Source of the DNA: Rhizobium sp. J15
GTDB lineage: Bacteria > Pseudomonadota > Alphaproteobacteria > Rhizobiales > Rhizobiaceae
DNA: 64,000 nucleotides
Direction of reading: 5' to 3'
Assembly (NCBI RefSeq): GCF_002531825.1
Contig: NZ_NWSX01000005.1
Coordinates: 117,347 to 181,346 of the forward strand
Within the stretch, counting starts at the first letter, position 1, and each line of letters opens with the position of its first letter. Below the pieces are notes generated by a model. The model was not told the DNA's origin and searched no databases. It was given only the letters and a program-made list of their open reading frames with translations. Both the position numbers and the translations under genes were made by a program. This document shows, piece by piece, positions 37,161-46,738 of the stretch.

Positions 37161-37864
37161 TGGCGCCCCGCATTCTCGTCGTCGATGACGAACCTCACAT
37201 TCGCGATGTGATCTGCTTTGCCCTGGAGCGCGCCGACCTGGCATCGACGGCCGCCCGCAGCGGTACCGAGGCGATGGCGGCTTTCCGACGCGGCAGTATC
37301 GACCTCATCATTCTCGATATCGGCATGCCCGGCATGGATGGTCTGGAAGTCTGCCGCCAGATCCGCAAGACATCGGCATTGCCGATCCTGTTTCTCTCGG
37401 CGCGCGACGAGGAGATCGACAGGGTGTTGGGCCTCGAAATCGGCGGGGACGACTATGTGACCAAGCCGTTCAGCCCGCGCGAACTCGTCGCGCGGGTGAA
37501 GGCGATCCTCAAGCGCAGCGGCAATGGAGCGGGCTCCGACCGGAGCCATTCCACCCTCGCCGCCGGCGAGATCAGCCTGGATCGCCATGGCAGGACGGTG
37601 ATGTTCGGCGAGAGCGCCATCGCAACGACGGCGCTCGAATTCGCAATCCTGGACGCATTGCTGTCGCGTCCCGGCATGGTCTTCAGCCGCGAACAATTGA
37701 TGGAAGCGGCCTACGGCGCCGGCACCTATGTCTCGGATCGGACGATCGACAGCCATATCCGCAACATAAGGGCGAAGTTCGCAGCGGCCGGCGGCTCGGG
37801 TGTCATCGCCACCGTTCACGGCATCGGCTTCAAGCTCGGCGGTGACATCGGGAGGAAGGCCTGA
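37160..37864 (+). CDS. OmpR-type response regulator
   Basis: A 234-residue regulator: receiver domain with phospho-acceptor D53 (LIILDIGMPGMDG), K102 (VTKPFSPREL), and a C-terminal winged helix (AYGAGTYVSDRTIDSHIRNIRAKF). ATG at 37160 with AGGA six bases upstream, overlapping the membrane-protein stop. Its stop overlaps the kinase start (TGATG). Confidence 0.93.
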   Translation: MAPRILVVDDEPHIRDVICFALERADLASTAARSGTEAMAAFRRGSIDLIILDIGMPGMDGLEVCRQIRKTSALPILFLSARDEEIDRVLGLEIGGDDYVTKPFSPRELVARVKAILKRSGNGAGSDRSHSTLAAGEISLDRHGRTVMFGESAIATTALEFAILDALLSRPGMVFSREQLMEAAYGAGTYVSDRTIDSHIRNIRAKFAAAGGSGVIATVHGIGFKLGGDIGRKA

Positions 37865-38886
37865 TGCCGGCACCGAAAATCAGGGCGAAATGGCGGCCGC
37901 CGCTGGCGCTGATCGTCTATGCCGTGCTTTTGACCGTGATGGCGCTGCCTGTTCTGATCGTCATCTGGTTTCGCGCTACCGAGGCGAGCGCGAACCGGAT
38001 GGAGCCGGTGGAGATCGTCGCCCTCGTCGTCGTGCTGATCCTGACGCTCGGCGTCGCCTATGTGCTGACGCGCACCATCACCGGTCCCATCGACGCCCTG
38101 ATCGCCCGGACGGAGGAAATCGCCCGCGGCGGCAAGGCGGCGATCCGGCCGCTTGAAAGTTATGGGACGCGGGAGATTGCCGTGTTGTCGCAGAGCTTCC
38201 TCGATCTCGCGGGAAAACTGGTCGACCGCACCGAATATGTCCGCTCTTTTGCCGCGCATGTCTCGCATGAATTGAAATCGCCGCTGACGGCCATTCGCGG
38301 CGCGGCGGAGCTTTTGCGCGATGATGATGCCGAGAGGCCGATGACGAAGGCGCAACGCCTGCACTTCCTGGACAACATCGTTGCCGACGCTGTCCGGCTC
38401 GACGCCTTGCTGCTGCGGCTGAGGGAACTCGCACAGGCGGAAACGCCGATGGCCGAAGGCAGAAGCAGCGTCGCGAGCATCATCAGCCCATTGCGCCAGC
38501 GGTTTCCCGCGCTCGATATTTCAGGCGCGGGAGATGCGGAGACATCGATCGCGCTTCCCCAGGAAGCGGCCGTCATCGTCTTCGCCAATCTTGCCGACAA
38601 CGCCTTTCGGCATGGCGCCACGCTGCTCGAATTCACGGTGTCGGCCGATACCCGAAGCGCCTTCATTCTCGTGCGTGACGACGGCAGCGGTATTTCCCAA
38701 GCGAACCGCGACCGCATTTTTCAGCCGTTCTTCTCGACCCGCCGCGAAGAGGGCGGCACCGGCATGGGCCTCGGCATCGTCCACGCCATGCTGAGTTCCC
38801 ATGGCGGTACGATCCACCTTCGGCAGACGACAGGTGCCGGCGCCGAATTCGAGATTGCGATACCTTTGTCATCCCCGCGCGGTTGA
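37864..38886 (+). CDS. sensor histidine kinase (CreC-like)
   Basis: A 340-residue kinase: two membrane segments (about 12-36 and 48-68) with almost no periplasmic loop, a HAMP-like linker (70-125), H135 in HVSHELKSPLTAIRG, N box NLADNAFRHGA, and DDGSGI and GGTGMGLGIV for ATP. The lack of a periplasmic domain suggests it senses the membrane or a partner, the DUF4173 protein being the obvious candidate. Confidence 0.93.
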   Translation: MPAPKIRAKWRPPLALIVYAVLLTVMALPVLIVIWFRATEASANRMEPVEIVALVVVLILTLGVAYVLTRTITGPIDALIARTEEIARGGKAAIRPLESYGTREIAVLSQSFLDLAGKLVDRTEYVRSFAAHVSHELKSPLTAIRGAAELLRDDDAERPMTKAQRLHFLDNIVADAVRLDALLLRLRELAQAETPMAEGRSSVASIISPLRQRFPALDISGAGDAETSIALPQEAAVIVFANLADNAFRHGATLLEFTVSADTRSAFILVRDDGSGISQANRDRIFQPFFSTRREEGGTGMGLGIVHAMLSSHGGTIHLRQTTGAGAEFEIAIPLSSPRG

Positions 38887-38901
38887 CGAGGACCTGCCCC
38901 T

Positions 38902-39540
38902 TCAGCTTTTCAGATAGCTGACGACGGCATCGGCGATCATTCCGCGGTGGCGTTCGATAGTTTCTCCGTCCGAGAGATTGCGCCGGAAGATCGTGCCGAA
39001 GGTGTAGCGGTTCGACACCCGAAAGAAGCAGAAGGCGCTGATCATCATATGGATGTCGATCGGGTCGGCCTTGCGCCGGAAGACGCCCTGGTCGAAGCCG
39101 CGCTCCAATATGCCGGCGATGGTTTCGATGACCGAGACGTTGAGATCGCGGATCGCCTCCGAGCGAAGCATGTGCGCGGCATGATGAATGTTCTCGATGC
39201 TGACGAGCCGGACGAAATCGGGATTGGCCTCGTCATGGTCGAAGGTCGTCGAGATCAGCGTCCGCAGCGCCTCTTCCGGCTCGAGGTTGGACAGATGCAG
39301 ATCGGATTCCAGCGAGCGGATCTTGCGGTAGGACTGTTCCAGCACGGCAAGATAGAGCCCCTCCTTGCTGCCGAAATAATAATAGATCATCCGCTTCGAG
39401 GTGCGCGTCTTCTCGGCGATCGAGTCGACGCGGGCGCCGGCGAGCCCATGGGTCGAGAATTCTTCGGTCGCGACGAGGAGAATGTCCTCCTTCGTCTGCT
39501 GTGGATCGTTCTTCCGGCCGTTTTCGCCCCGTTCCGCCAT
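38902..39540 (-). CDS. TetR-family regulator
   Basis: A 212-residue TetR-type repressor with the HTH DILLVATEEFSTHGLAGARVDSIAEKTRTSKRMIYYYFGSKEGLYLAVLEQ. The ATG at 39540 is used; an in-frame TTG 24 bases upstream is less likely. Divergent from the TRAP/shikimate operon, with a palindrome in the gap, so it should control that operon. The effector is probably quinate, shikimate or a derivative. Confidence 0.88.
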   Translation of the reverse strand: MAERGENGRKNDPQQTKEDILLVATEEFSTHGLAGARVDSIAEKTRTSKRMIYYYFGSKEGLYLAVLEQSYRKIRSLESDLHLSNLEPEEALRTLISTTFDHDEANPDFVRLVSIENIHHAAHMLRSEAIRDLNVSVIETIAGILERGFDQGVFRRKADPIDIHMMISAFCFFRVSNRYTFGTIFRRNLSDGETIERHRGMIADAVVSYLKS

Positions 39541-39676
39541 GAGCCTCGTTACCGCGCTTTCCAATCTATTGTTTTATATCTCGAATTTCGATCGTCGGCT
39601 TCATTGGAAGCATGCGTTTCTGTTTCCGTATTCGCCAGTCTTATTCACGTTGACCGGATGTTTCAATAGATGCCAC

Positions 39677-39698
39677 TTGACATACGAACTAGTTAGTA
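39677..39698. promoter_or_regulatory. promoter with TetR-type operator before the TRAP operon
   Basis: TTGACA (39677-39682) is directly followed by the dyad TACGAACTAGTTAGTA (39683-39698), palindromic except for one base pair, in the spacer of the putative promoter. This is the usual position for a TetR-family operator. Confidence 0.55.
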
Positions 39699-39819
39699 CA
39701 TTTTGAAGAGGCGAACAGTGGAGGAATTGATCGCGACGGCAATATCTCGGTCACGACGCGCTCCGGCGGGTCTGACGACGGTCGGCCGGTAGGGGCTAGG
39801 CCACGCTTGGGAGGAGCGA

Positions 39820-40383
39820 ATGACCCGTATCATCGATTTCTATTTCTTCGCGCTGAAGGTGACGATCGCGCTCCTGCTGGCAGCGATGGTCGTGCTGGTT
39901 TTCGGCAATGTCGTGCTGCGTTACGCCTTCAACCAGGGCATCACTTCTTCGGAGGAGCTTTCGCGCATCTTTTTCGTGTGGCTGACGTTTCTCGGCGCCG
40001 TCGTCGCGATGCGCGAGCACGCACATCTCGGCGTCGATTCCCTGATCACGCGCCTGCCGAAGCCCGTCGCCAAGTTCGCTGTCCTCCTCGGTTACGGCAT
40101 GATGCTTGCAGCCACATGGCTGATGATCAGCGGCAGCTGGGCCCAGACGCTGATCAATCTGCATGTTTCGGCTCCGGCAACCGGCATTTCGATGGGTGTC
40201 TTCTACGGCGCCGGCCTTGCCTTCGGTGTACCGGCCTTTTTCATCCTTCTGTGGGATGCCTTTGCAATCGCGACCGGCCGCATCGACGTGACGACCGCCG
40301 CACTCGTGCGCGACAGCGAGGAACAGGCCGCACTCGAAGATCCCGCCCAGACGGCTTTTCCCGTGCTGAAGCCGAAGCACTGA
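39820..40383 (+). CDS. TRAP transporter small permease (DctQ)
   Basis: A 187-residue four-helix subunit: FFALKVTIALLLAAMVVLVFGNVVLRYAFNQGITSSEELSRIFFVWLTFLGAVVAMREHAHLGVD is the DctQ signature. First gene of the operon; the large permease follows after ten bases. It couples the binding protein to the Na+-driven large subunit. Confidence 0.93.
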   Translation: MTRIIDFYFFALKVTIALLLAAMVVLVFGNVVLRYAFNQGITSSEELSRIFFVWLTFLGAVVAMREHAHLGVDSLITRLPKPVAKFAVLLGYGMMLAATWLMISGSWAQTLINLHVSAPATGISMGVFYGAGLAFGVPAFFILLWDAFAIATGRIDVTTAALVRDSEEQAALEDPAQTAFPVLKPKH

Positions 40384-40393
40384 GGAGCGCGCC

Positions 40394-41674
40394 ATGACCG
40401 TCACCATCTTCCTCGGCGCACTTCTCGGCCCCATGGCGCTCGGCGTGCCGATTGCCTTTGCCCTCATCATCACCGGCGTGGCGCTGATGATGTATCTTGG
40501 CATGTTCGATGCGCAGATCGTCGCGCAGAACGTGCTGAACGGCGCCGACAGCTTTCCGCTGATGGCCGTGCCCTTCTTCCTTCTCGCCGGCGAGGTGATG
40601 AACACAGGCGGTCTTTCGCGCCGCATCGTCAATCTCGCCATGGCCATGGTCGGCCATATCAGGGGCGGTCTCGGCTTCGTCGCGATCTTCGCGGCCTGCG
40701 TATTGTCCAGCCTTTCGGGATCGGCCGTCGCCGATGCGGCCGCCCTTGGCGCCCTGCTTTTTCCGATGATGCTGAAATCGGGTCATGATCCGGCCCGCGC
40801 CGGCGGCCTGCTCGCCTCGGCCTCGATCATCGGCCCGATCATCCCGCCCTCGATCGGCTTCATTCTCTACGGCGTCATCGGCGGAGTTTCGATCACCAAG
40901 CTGTTCCTGGCCGGCATCGTCCCCGGCCTGCTGATCGCGGCGGCTCTCTGCGTCACCTGGCTGATCGTGGCGCGCAAGGAGCAATTCGCCCTGCCGCCGA
41001 AACAGAGCGGCGCCGTGCGGATGAAGGCCTTCGTCGAAAGCATCTGGGCGCTGATGCTTCCCGTCATCATCATCGTCGGCCTGAAATTCGGCGTGTTCAC
41101 GCCGACCGAGGCCGGCGTCGTCGCGGCGGTCTATTCGCTCTTCGTGTCGATGGTCGTCTATCGCGAGCTGCCGCCGTCGCGGCTGTTCGAGGTCTTCGTC
41201 GCTGCCGCGAAGATCACCTCGGTGGTGATGTTCCTGGTCGCCTGTGCCGCCGTCTCGGCCTGGCTGATCACCGTTGCCGATGTGCCCGGCGAGCTTGCGG
41301 GCCTCGTCGAGCCGCTGATGGACAATCAGACGCTGCTGCTGCTTGCCATCATGCTGCTGATCATCATCGTCGGCACCGCCATGGACATGACGCCGACGAT
41401 CCTGGTGATGACGCCGGTGCTGATGCCGATCATCAAGCAGGCGGGGATCGACCCGGTCTATTTCGGCGTGCTGTTCATCATCAACAATTCGATCGGGCTG
41501 ATAACGCCGCCGGTCGGCACGGTGCTCAACGTCATTTGCGGCGTTTCGAAGCTGTCGATGGAGGATCTGATGAAGGGCGTCATTCCCTTCATGATCGCCG
41601 AGCTGATCGTTCTGCTTCTACTCGTCCTTTTCCCTGCGCTGGTGACCGCTCCGGTCGCCTGGTTCGGACACTGA
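40394..41674 (+). CDS. TRAP transporter large permease (DctM)
   Basis: A 426-residue permease with twelve or so helices. Motifs SSLSGSAVADAAALGALLFPMM, ASIIGPIIPPSIGFILYG and IINNSIGLITPPVGTVLNV are DctM hallmarks. With DctQ and DctP it forms a secondary, gradient-driven importer of organic acids. Confidence 0.95.
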   Translation: MTVTIFLGALLGPMALGVPIAFALIITGVALMMYLGMFDAQIVAQNVLNGADSFPLMAVPFFLLAGEVMNTGGLSRRIVNLAMAMVGHIRGGLGFVAIFAACVLSSLSGSAVADAAALGALLFPMMLKSGHDPARAGGLLASASIIGPIIPPSIGFILYGVIGGVSITKLFLAGIVPGLLIAAALCVTWLIVARKEQFALPPKQSGAVRMKAFVESIWALMLPVIIIVGLKFGVFTPTEAGVVAAVYSLFVSMVVYRELPPSRLFEVFVAAAKITSVVMFLVACAAVSAWLITVADVPGELAGLVEPLMDNQTLLLLAIMLLIIIVGTAMDMTPTILVMTPVLMPIIKQAGIDPVYFGVLFIINNSIGLITPPVGTVLNVICGVSKLSMEDLMKGVIPFMIAELIVLLLLVLFPALVTAPVAWFGH

Positions 41675-41745
41675 TGTCGCCGATGACGGCGATGGAATTT
41701 CAACGCGGCCGGAGGGAGATGCCGGCTCTATCCTGGGAGGAAAAC

Positions 41746-42762
41746 ATGCTGAATAGATTGACGAAACTGGCGCTGGGACTGGCCCTGCCCATTGCCCTCT
41801 TGGCAAGCGGCCCGGCCATGGCCGAAATCCGCGAACACAGCCTCAAATTCGCTGCCGCCAACAATAAGGGCCATCCCCAGGTCATGGGCATGGAGAAGTT
41901 CGCCGAACTGGTGAAGGAAAAGAGCGGCGGCAAGATCGAGGTCAAGCTGTTTCCGGGCGGCGTGCTCGGCGGCGACGTGCAGACGGTGTCGGCGCTGCAG
42001 GGCGGCGTCATCGAGATGACGGTGCTCAACGCCGGCATTCTCGCGAGCAACGTCAAGCAGTTCGGCGCTGTCGACCTGCCCTTCCTCTTCAACAGCGGCG
42101 AAGAGGCGGACAAGGTGATGGACGGCGCGTTCGGCACCAGCCTGATGAAGCTCCTGCCCGACACCGGCCTCGTCGGCCTCGCCTACTGGGAGCTCGGTTT
42201 CCGCAACCTCACCAACAACCGTCATGCGGTCACCAAGCTTGAGGACATCAAGGGCCTGAAGATCCGCACCATCCAGTCGCCGATCCCGATCGAGCTCTTC
42301 AACAGCCTGGGCGCCAATGCGGTGCCGCTGCCCTATACGGAACTCTACACGGCGCTCGAAACCGGCACCGTCGACGGCCAGGAAAACCCGGCTGCCAACA
42401 TTCTCAACGCCAAATTCTTCGAAGTGCAGAAGTACATGACGATCACCCGTCACCAGTACAATCCGCAGATCGTGCTGATCAGCAAGAAGTTCTGGGACGG
42501 TCTGAACGACGAGGAAAAGGCAGTCTTCGCGGCGGCCGCGACCGAAGCCCGCGACTATCAGCGCAAGGTTTCCAGGGAGCTGGACGCCAAGGCGATCGAG
42601 GAAATCAAGAAGACCGGCATGGAAGTCGCCGAACTCAGCCCCGAAGAGACGCAGAAGCTGCGCGACGCCGTCAAGCCGCTGGTCGACAAGTTCGCGGCTC
42701 AGATCGGTGCAGAGACCGTGACACAGCTCTTCAAGGAGCTCGACACGGTTCGCGGCAAGTAA
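41746..42762 (+). CDS. TRAP periplasmic binding protein (DctP)
   Basis: A 338-residue DctP-type protein with a Sec signal peptide (ALGLALPIALLASGPAMAE). ATG at 41746 with GGGAGG five bases upstream; an in-frame opening inside the permease gene is not the start. Conserved arginine region NNRHAVTKLEDIKGLKIRT fits carboxylate binding. Downstream shikimate enzymes suggest quinate or shikimate as ligand. Confidence 0.92.
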   Translation: MLNRLTKLALGLALPIALLASGPAMAEIREHSLKFAAANNKGHPQVMGMEKFAELVKEKSGGKIEVKLFPGGVLGGDVQTVSALQGGVIEMTVLNAGILASNVKQFGAVDLPFLFNSGEEADKVMDGAFGTSLMKLLPDTGLVGLAYWELGFRNLTNNRHAVTKLEDIKGLKIRTIQSPIPIELFNSLGANAVPLPYTELYTALETGTVDGQENPAANILNAKFFEVQKYMTITRHQYNPQIVLISKKFWDGLNDEEKAVFAAAATEARDYQRKVSRELDAKAIEEIKKTGMEVAELSPEETQKLRDAVKPLVDKFAAQIGAETVTQLFKELDTVRGK

Positions 42763-42770
42763 GCAGATCG

Positions 42771-42797
42771 GGCCCGCGGGCGACCCTGCGGGCCTTT
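42771..42797 (+). terminator. hairpin between dctP and the shikimate dehydrogenase
   Basis: GGCCCGC (42771-42777) pairs with GCGGGCC (42788-42794), followed by TTT. It could attenuate read-through from the transporter to the enzyme genes. Confidence 0.6.
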
Positions 42798-42826
42798 CCC
42801 ATCACGAGCAAGACAGGAACTGGCGC

Positions 42827-43687
42827 ATGGCCGAGACACTCCTGAAACCGTTGAAGGCCGGGCTGATCGGCTCCGGCATCCAGGCCTCGCTGACGCCTGC
42901 CATGCACATGAAAGAAGGTGCGGCGCAGGGGCTGGACTATGATTATGAGCTGATCGATCTCGTCAAGCTGAATGCGTCGCCGGCCGATCTTCCGCGTCTG
43001 ATCGGGGATGCCGAAGCACGTGGACTTGCCGGTCTGAATATCACTCATCCCTGCAAGCAGCTCGTCATCCCCCTGCTCGACGATTTGTCGCCCGAAGCCC
43101 GGGCGCTCGGCGCCGTCAATACCGTCGTCCTGAAGGACGGCCGGCGCTTCGGTCACAACACCGACTGGTGGGGCTTTGCCGAGAGTTTTCGGCGCGGGCT
43201 GCCGCAGGCAGACCTTTCCTCCGCCGTCCAGCTCGGCGCCGGCGGGGCGGGTGTGGCGACCGCCTATGCGATCCTGACGCTCGGTCTCGAGCGGCTGACG
43301 GTCTTCGACCGCGAGCACGAGCGCGCCGTCGATCTGGCCGAAACGATGTCCGCGCTCTTTCCCGGCGCCTCTGTCACTGCGGGAAGTGACCTGGAAGCAG
43401 CGATGAACGGCGCATCGGGTCTTGTCCACGCGACACCGACCGGCATGGCCAAATATCCCGGCACGCCGCTTCCGCCCGAACTCCTGGAAAAGCGCCATTG
43501 GGTCGCCGAGATCGTCTACTTCCCCCTGGAGACCGAACTTCTGCGGCAGGCGAGACAGCGCGGCTGCCGGGCGCTCGATGGCGGCGGCATGGCGGTCTTT
43601 CAGGCGGTCGGCGCCTTTCGCCTGATCACCGGCAGGGAGCCGGATGCCGGCCGCATGCTCGCGCATTTCAAGACGATGACGACGTAA
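42827..43687 (+). CDS. shikimate/quinate dehydrogenase
   Basis: A 286-residue AroE/YdiB-type enzyme. Substrate-site S21 and SLTPAMHM, catalytic K77 in NITHPCKQ and D113 in HNTDWWGF, NAD(P) loop GAGGAG. The gene lies between the TRAP transporter and the dehydroshikimate dehydratase, so the catabolic role is oxidation of quinate or shikimate to the 3-dehydro compound rather than aromatic amino-acid synthesis. Cofactor preference not decided. Confidence 0.92.
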   Translation: MAETLLKPLKAGLIGSGIQASLTPAMHMKEGAAQGLDYDYELIDLVKLNASPADLPRLIGDAEARGLAGLNITHPCKQLVIPLLDDLSPEARALGAVNTVVLKDGRRFGHNTDWWGFAESFRRGLPQADLSSAVQLGAGGAGVATAYAILTLGLERLTVFDREHERAVDLAETMSALFPGASVTAGSDLEAAMNGASGLVHATPTGMAKYPGTPLPPELLEKRHWVAEIVYFPLETELLRQARQRGCRALDGGGMAVFQAVGAFRLITGREPDAGRMLAHFKTMTT

Positions 43688-43715
43688 ACGCCGCAACGCA
43701 GGAAGGATCACGCCG

Positions 43716-45605
43716 ATGAAGACATCGATTGCGACTGTTTCGCTGAGCGGCGACCTCCGCGACAAGCTGGAAGCGATCGCCAAGGCCGGCTTCGACGGGG
43801 TGGAGATCTTCGAGAACGATTTCCTGATCTTCGACGAGAGCCCGAAGGAGGTTGGCCGGATGGTGCGCGATCTCGGCATGGAGATCACGCTTTTTCAGCC
43901 GTTTCGCGATTTCGAAGGCATGCCGGAGCCGTTGCGCAGCCGCACTTTCGACCGCGCGGAGCGCAAGTTCGACATCATGCAGGAGATGGGCACCGATCTG
44001 GTGCTGGTCTGCTCGAACGTCTCGCCGGCTGCCCTCGGCGGCCTCGACCGGGCGGCGGCGGATTTTCACGAACTCGGCGAACGGGCGGCCAAGCGCGGTC
44101 TGCGCGTCGGCTATGAGGCGCTTGCCTGGGGCCGCCACATTCACGATCACCGCGACGCCTGGGAGATCGTCCGGCGGGCCGATCATCCGAATATCGGCCT
44201 GATCCTCGACAGTTTTCATACGCTGTCGCGCAAGATCGACGTCAATTCGATCCGGTCGATCCCGAAGGAGAAGATCTTCATCATCCAGCTTGCCGACGCG
44301 CCGCTGATCGACATGGATCTGCTCTATTGGAGCCGGCATTTCCGCAACATGCCTGGGGAAGGCGACCTGCCGGTGCTCGACTTCATGAAGGCCGTCGCCG
44401 CAACGGGCTATGACGGCTATCTGTCGCTGGAGATCTTCAACGATCAGTTCCGCGGCGGTTCGCCGAGCGCGATCGCCGTCGATGGTCGCCGTTCGCTGAT
44501 CTATCTCGGCGACCAGGTGAAACGGCAGCAGCCGGAGAGCGCGCTGCCGGTGCCGGCCATGCCGCCGCGCGCCGCCGTCGAGGGCATCGCCTTCGTCGAG
44601 TTCACTGCGGATGAAGACGAAGCGCCCGAGCTCGAAGCGCTGTTTAAAAGCCTCGGTTTCCGCAAGGCGGCCAGACACAAGAGCAAGCGCGTGACGGTCT
44701 TCCGCCAGGGCGCGATCAATCTCGTGATCAACACGGAGCAGAAGGGCTTTGCCAGCGCCTCCTACGCCGTCCATGGCACCTCGGCCTATGCCGCAGGCCT
44801 GATGGTTGACGATGCCAAGGCCGCGTTGCAGCGCGCCGTGGCGCTTGGCGCGGAACGCTTCGAGCAATCGCTCGATGCCGGCGAGATCGAGATGCCGGCC
44901 GTGCGCGGCGTCGGTGGGGGCGTCCTCTATTTCCTCGATCGCAAGAGCGAGCTTGCCCGCATCTGGGAGATCGAATTCGATGCGATCGAAGACGATGCCG
45001 CGCCGCGGCCGGCCGGGCTGCAATCGATCGACCATATGGCGCAGACGATGAAATATGAGGAGTTGCTGACATGGTTGCTCTTCTACACCTCGCTCGTCGA
45101 GGCCGAGAAGACGCCGATGGTCGATATCGTCGATCCCTCCGGCATCGTCCGCAGCCAGGTGGTGGAGAATGCGGAAGGGTCCTTGCGCATCACCATGAAC
45201 GGCGCGGAAAACCGCAATACGCTCGCCGGCCGCTTCATTGCCGAAACCTTCGGTTCCGGCATCCAGCATCTTGCCTTCAGGACCGACGACATCTTCGCGA
45301 CCGCCGCCGCCCTTGCCGCAAACGGCTTCGTCTCGCTTTCGATCTCGCCGAACTATTATGACGATCTCGAAGCCCGCTTCGGCCTCGACGCCGAATTCGC
45401 CGATCGGCTCAAGGCCAACAACATCCTCTATGATCGCGACGAGGCCGGCGAATATTTCCAGCTCTACAGCCCAACCTATGGCGAGGGGCTGTTCTTCGAA
45501 ATCGTCGAGCGGCGCGGGTATCGCGGCTATGGCGCCGCGAATGCCATCTTCAGGATTGCCGCGCTGAGGAAACATTTAAGGCCGCCGGGACTGCCCCGCG
45601 CCTGA
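43716..45605 (+). CDS. bifunctional 3-dehydroshikimate dehydratase with HPPD-like domain
   Basis: A 629-residue two-domain protein of the QsuB-like type. Residues 1 to about 280 form a xylose-isomerase-like barrel (IATVSLSGDLRDKLEAIAKAGFDGVEIFENDF, YEALAWGRHIHD, LILDSFHT, LSLEIFND) that dehydrates 3-dehydroshikimate to protocatechuate; residues about 285-625 are a hydroxyphenylpyruvate-dioxygenase-like vicinal-oxygen-chelate pair (IDHMAQTM, IQHLAFRTDDIFA, GLFFEIVERRGYRGYG). The last gene of the TRAP operon, so the pathway feeds the beta-ketoadipate route, whose genes are not in this window. Confidence 0.9.
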   Translation: MKTSIATVSLSGDLRDKLEAIAKAGFDGVEIFENDFLIFDESPKEVGRMVRDLGMEITLFQPFRDFEGMPEPLRSRTFDRAERKFDIMQEMGTDLVLVCSNVSPAALGGLDRAAADFHELGERAAKRGLRVGYEALAWGRHIHDHRDAWEIVRRADHPNIGLILDSFHTLSRKIDVNSIRSIPKEKIFIIQLADAPLIDMDLLYWSRHFRNMPGEGDLPVLDFMKAVAATGYDGYLSLEIFNDQFRGGSPSAIAVDGRRSLIYLGDQVKRQQPESALPVPAMPPRAAVEGIAFVEFTADEDEAPELEALFKSLGFRKAARHKSKRVTVFRQGAINLVINTEQKGFASASYAVHGTSAYAAGLMVDDAKAALQRAVALGAERFEQSLDAGEIEMPAVRGVGGGVLYFLDRKSELARIWEIEFDAIEDDAAPRPAGLQSIDHMAQTMKYEELLTWLLFYTSLVEAEKTPMVDIVDPSGIVRSQVVENAEGSLRITMNGAENRNTLAGRFIAETFGSGIQHLAFRTDDIFATAAALAANGFVSLSISPNYYDDLEARFGLDAEFADRLKANNILYDRDEAGEYFQLYSPTYGEGLFFEIVERRGYRGYGAANAIFRIAALRKHLRPPGLPRA

Positions 45606-45614
45606 GACGCCATA

Positions 45615-46652
45615 TCACGCCGAGGTCCGCAGCATCAGCTCGGCATTGAGAAGAATGCGGGCTGCCGGCGTCGCGGCAGGCCCCTCGCCCTCGCCGAGCC
45701 TGCCGAGCAACATTTCGATCGCAAGCCGGCCGATCTCGTTATAATTCTGCGCCACCGTCGTGATCGGAGGGCAGGCGTATCGCGACAGCGGGTGATCGTC
45801 ATGTCCCGCGACCCGCAAGTCGTAATTGGCGCCATGGCCGACCTTGAGGCCCAGCTGGAATGCGGCGGCGATGACGCCGAAGGCGACGCGGTCGTTGGCG
45901 CAGAGCAGGGTGCGCGTCGGAAAGCCCTGGCCCGACGTCAGGATGCGGGTCGCCTCCTCGAAGCCGAAGCGTTCGAAGTCCCAGCTCTTGCTGTCCGTCA
46001 GCTCGACGATGCTGGGCGCCATCTTGAACTGCTCCATCGCTTCCAGATAGGCCGTCTGGCGGGTCAAGGCGTTGGTATTGACGTGCGGCATGCCGAAATA
46101 GCAGGGCGGTTCGCCCGAGCGGCAGAGATAATCGACGATCAGGCTGAAACTCTGGCGATTGTTCGTGCCGACGAAGGAGGATGTCTCGTCGAGCGGCGAA
46201 TCGACATAGATGAGCGGTACGCTGCGGCCGAGCTCGTCGAGCGTGGCGTGGTGGGATTCCACGCCGAGCGGCGCGATGATTGCGCCTGCGACATTCATCG
46301 ATTTCAGCGTCTTGATCGCCCGGTCCTCCATTTCAGCCTTGCCGTCCGACGACAGGACGAAGGCGAGGAAGCCCGTCTCGTTGGCGATCATTTCGATGCG
46401 GCGGGTGAGCGCCATATAGAACGGGTCGGTGGAATTGGGGATGATGACGCCGAGAATGTTGCTGCGCCGCCGATTGAGATTGACGGCGAAGATATTCGGC
46501 CGGAACCCCGATTTCTTCAGGGCCTGCTCGATCGTCTCCCGCGTCTTCTGGCGCACCGACATCGGATCGCTGAAATATTTCGAGACGGTGGGACGCGACA
46601 GGCCGACGAACTCCGAAAAGTCCTCCATGGTTTTGATCGTCTTTCCCACCAT
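45615..46652 (-). CDS. LacI-family regulator of the polyol region
   Basis: A 345-residue LacI-type regulator with HTH TIKTMEDFSEFVGLSRPTVSKYFSDPMSVRQKTRETIEQALKKSGFRPN and a sugar-type effector domain. ATG at 46652 with AGGAG five bases upstream. It is transcribed in the same direction as, and downstream of, the adh-smoS-smoE set, with an intergenic repeat between them. Candidate TTAC/GTAA sites in the smoE-kinase gap may be its operators. Confidence 0.88.
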   Translation of the reverse strand: MVGKTIKTMEDFSEFVGLSRPTVSKYFSDPMSVRQKTRETIEQALKKSGFRPNIFAVNLNRRRSNILGVIIPNSTDPFYMALTRRIEMIANETGFLAFVLSSDGKAEMEDRAIKTLKSMNVAGAIIAPLGVESHHATLDELGRSVPLIYVDSPLDETSSFVGTNNRQSFSLIVDYLCRSGEPPCYFGMPHVNTNALTRQTAYLEAMEQFKMAPSIVELTDSKSWDFERFGFEEATRILTSGQGFPTRTLLCANDRVAFGVIAAAFQLGLKVGHGANYDLRVAGHDDHPLSRYACPPITTVAQNYNEIGRLAIEMLLGRLGEGEGPAATPAARILLNAELMLRTSA

Positions 46653-46738
46653 CTGATCTCCTGACGCGGCGTCTCCGACGGTTTCTAGATGACTCATCGC
46701 CGGACGGAAAGCCGCCCTGTCGATCACCCGAACCTAGA

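Noticed and set aside
43668..45575. A 635-codon open frame on the minus strand opposite the dehydroshikimate dehydratase gene
   Set aside because: It lies fully inside a well-supported gene on the other strand and arises from high GC in third positions; no motif was recognised.
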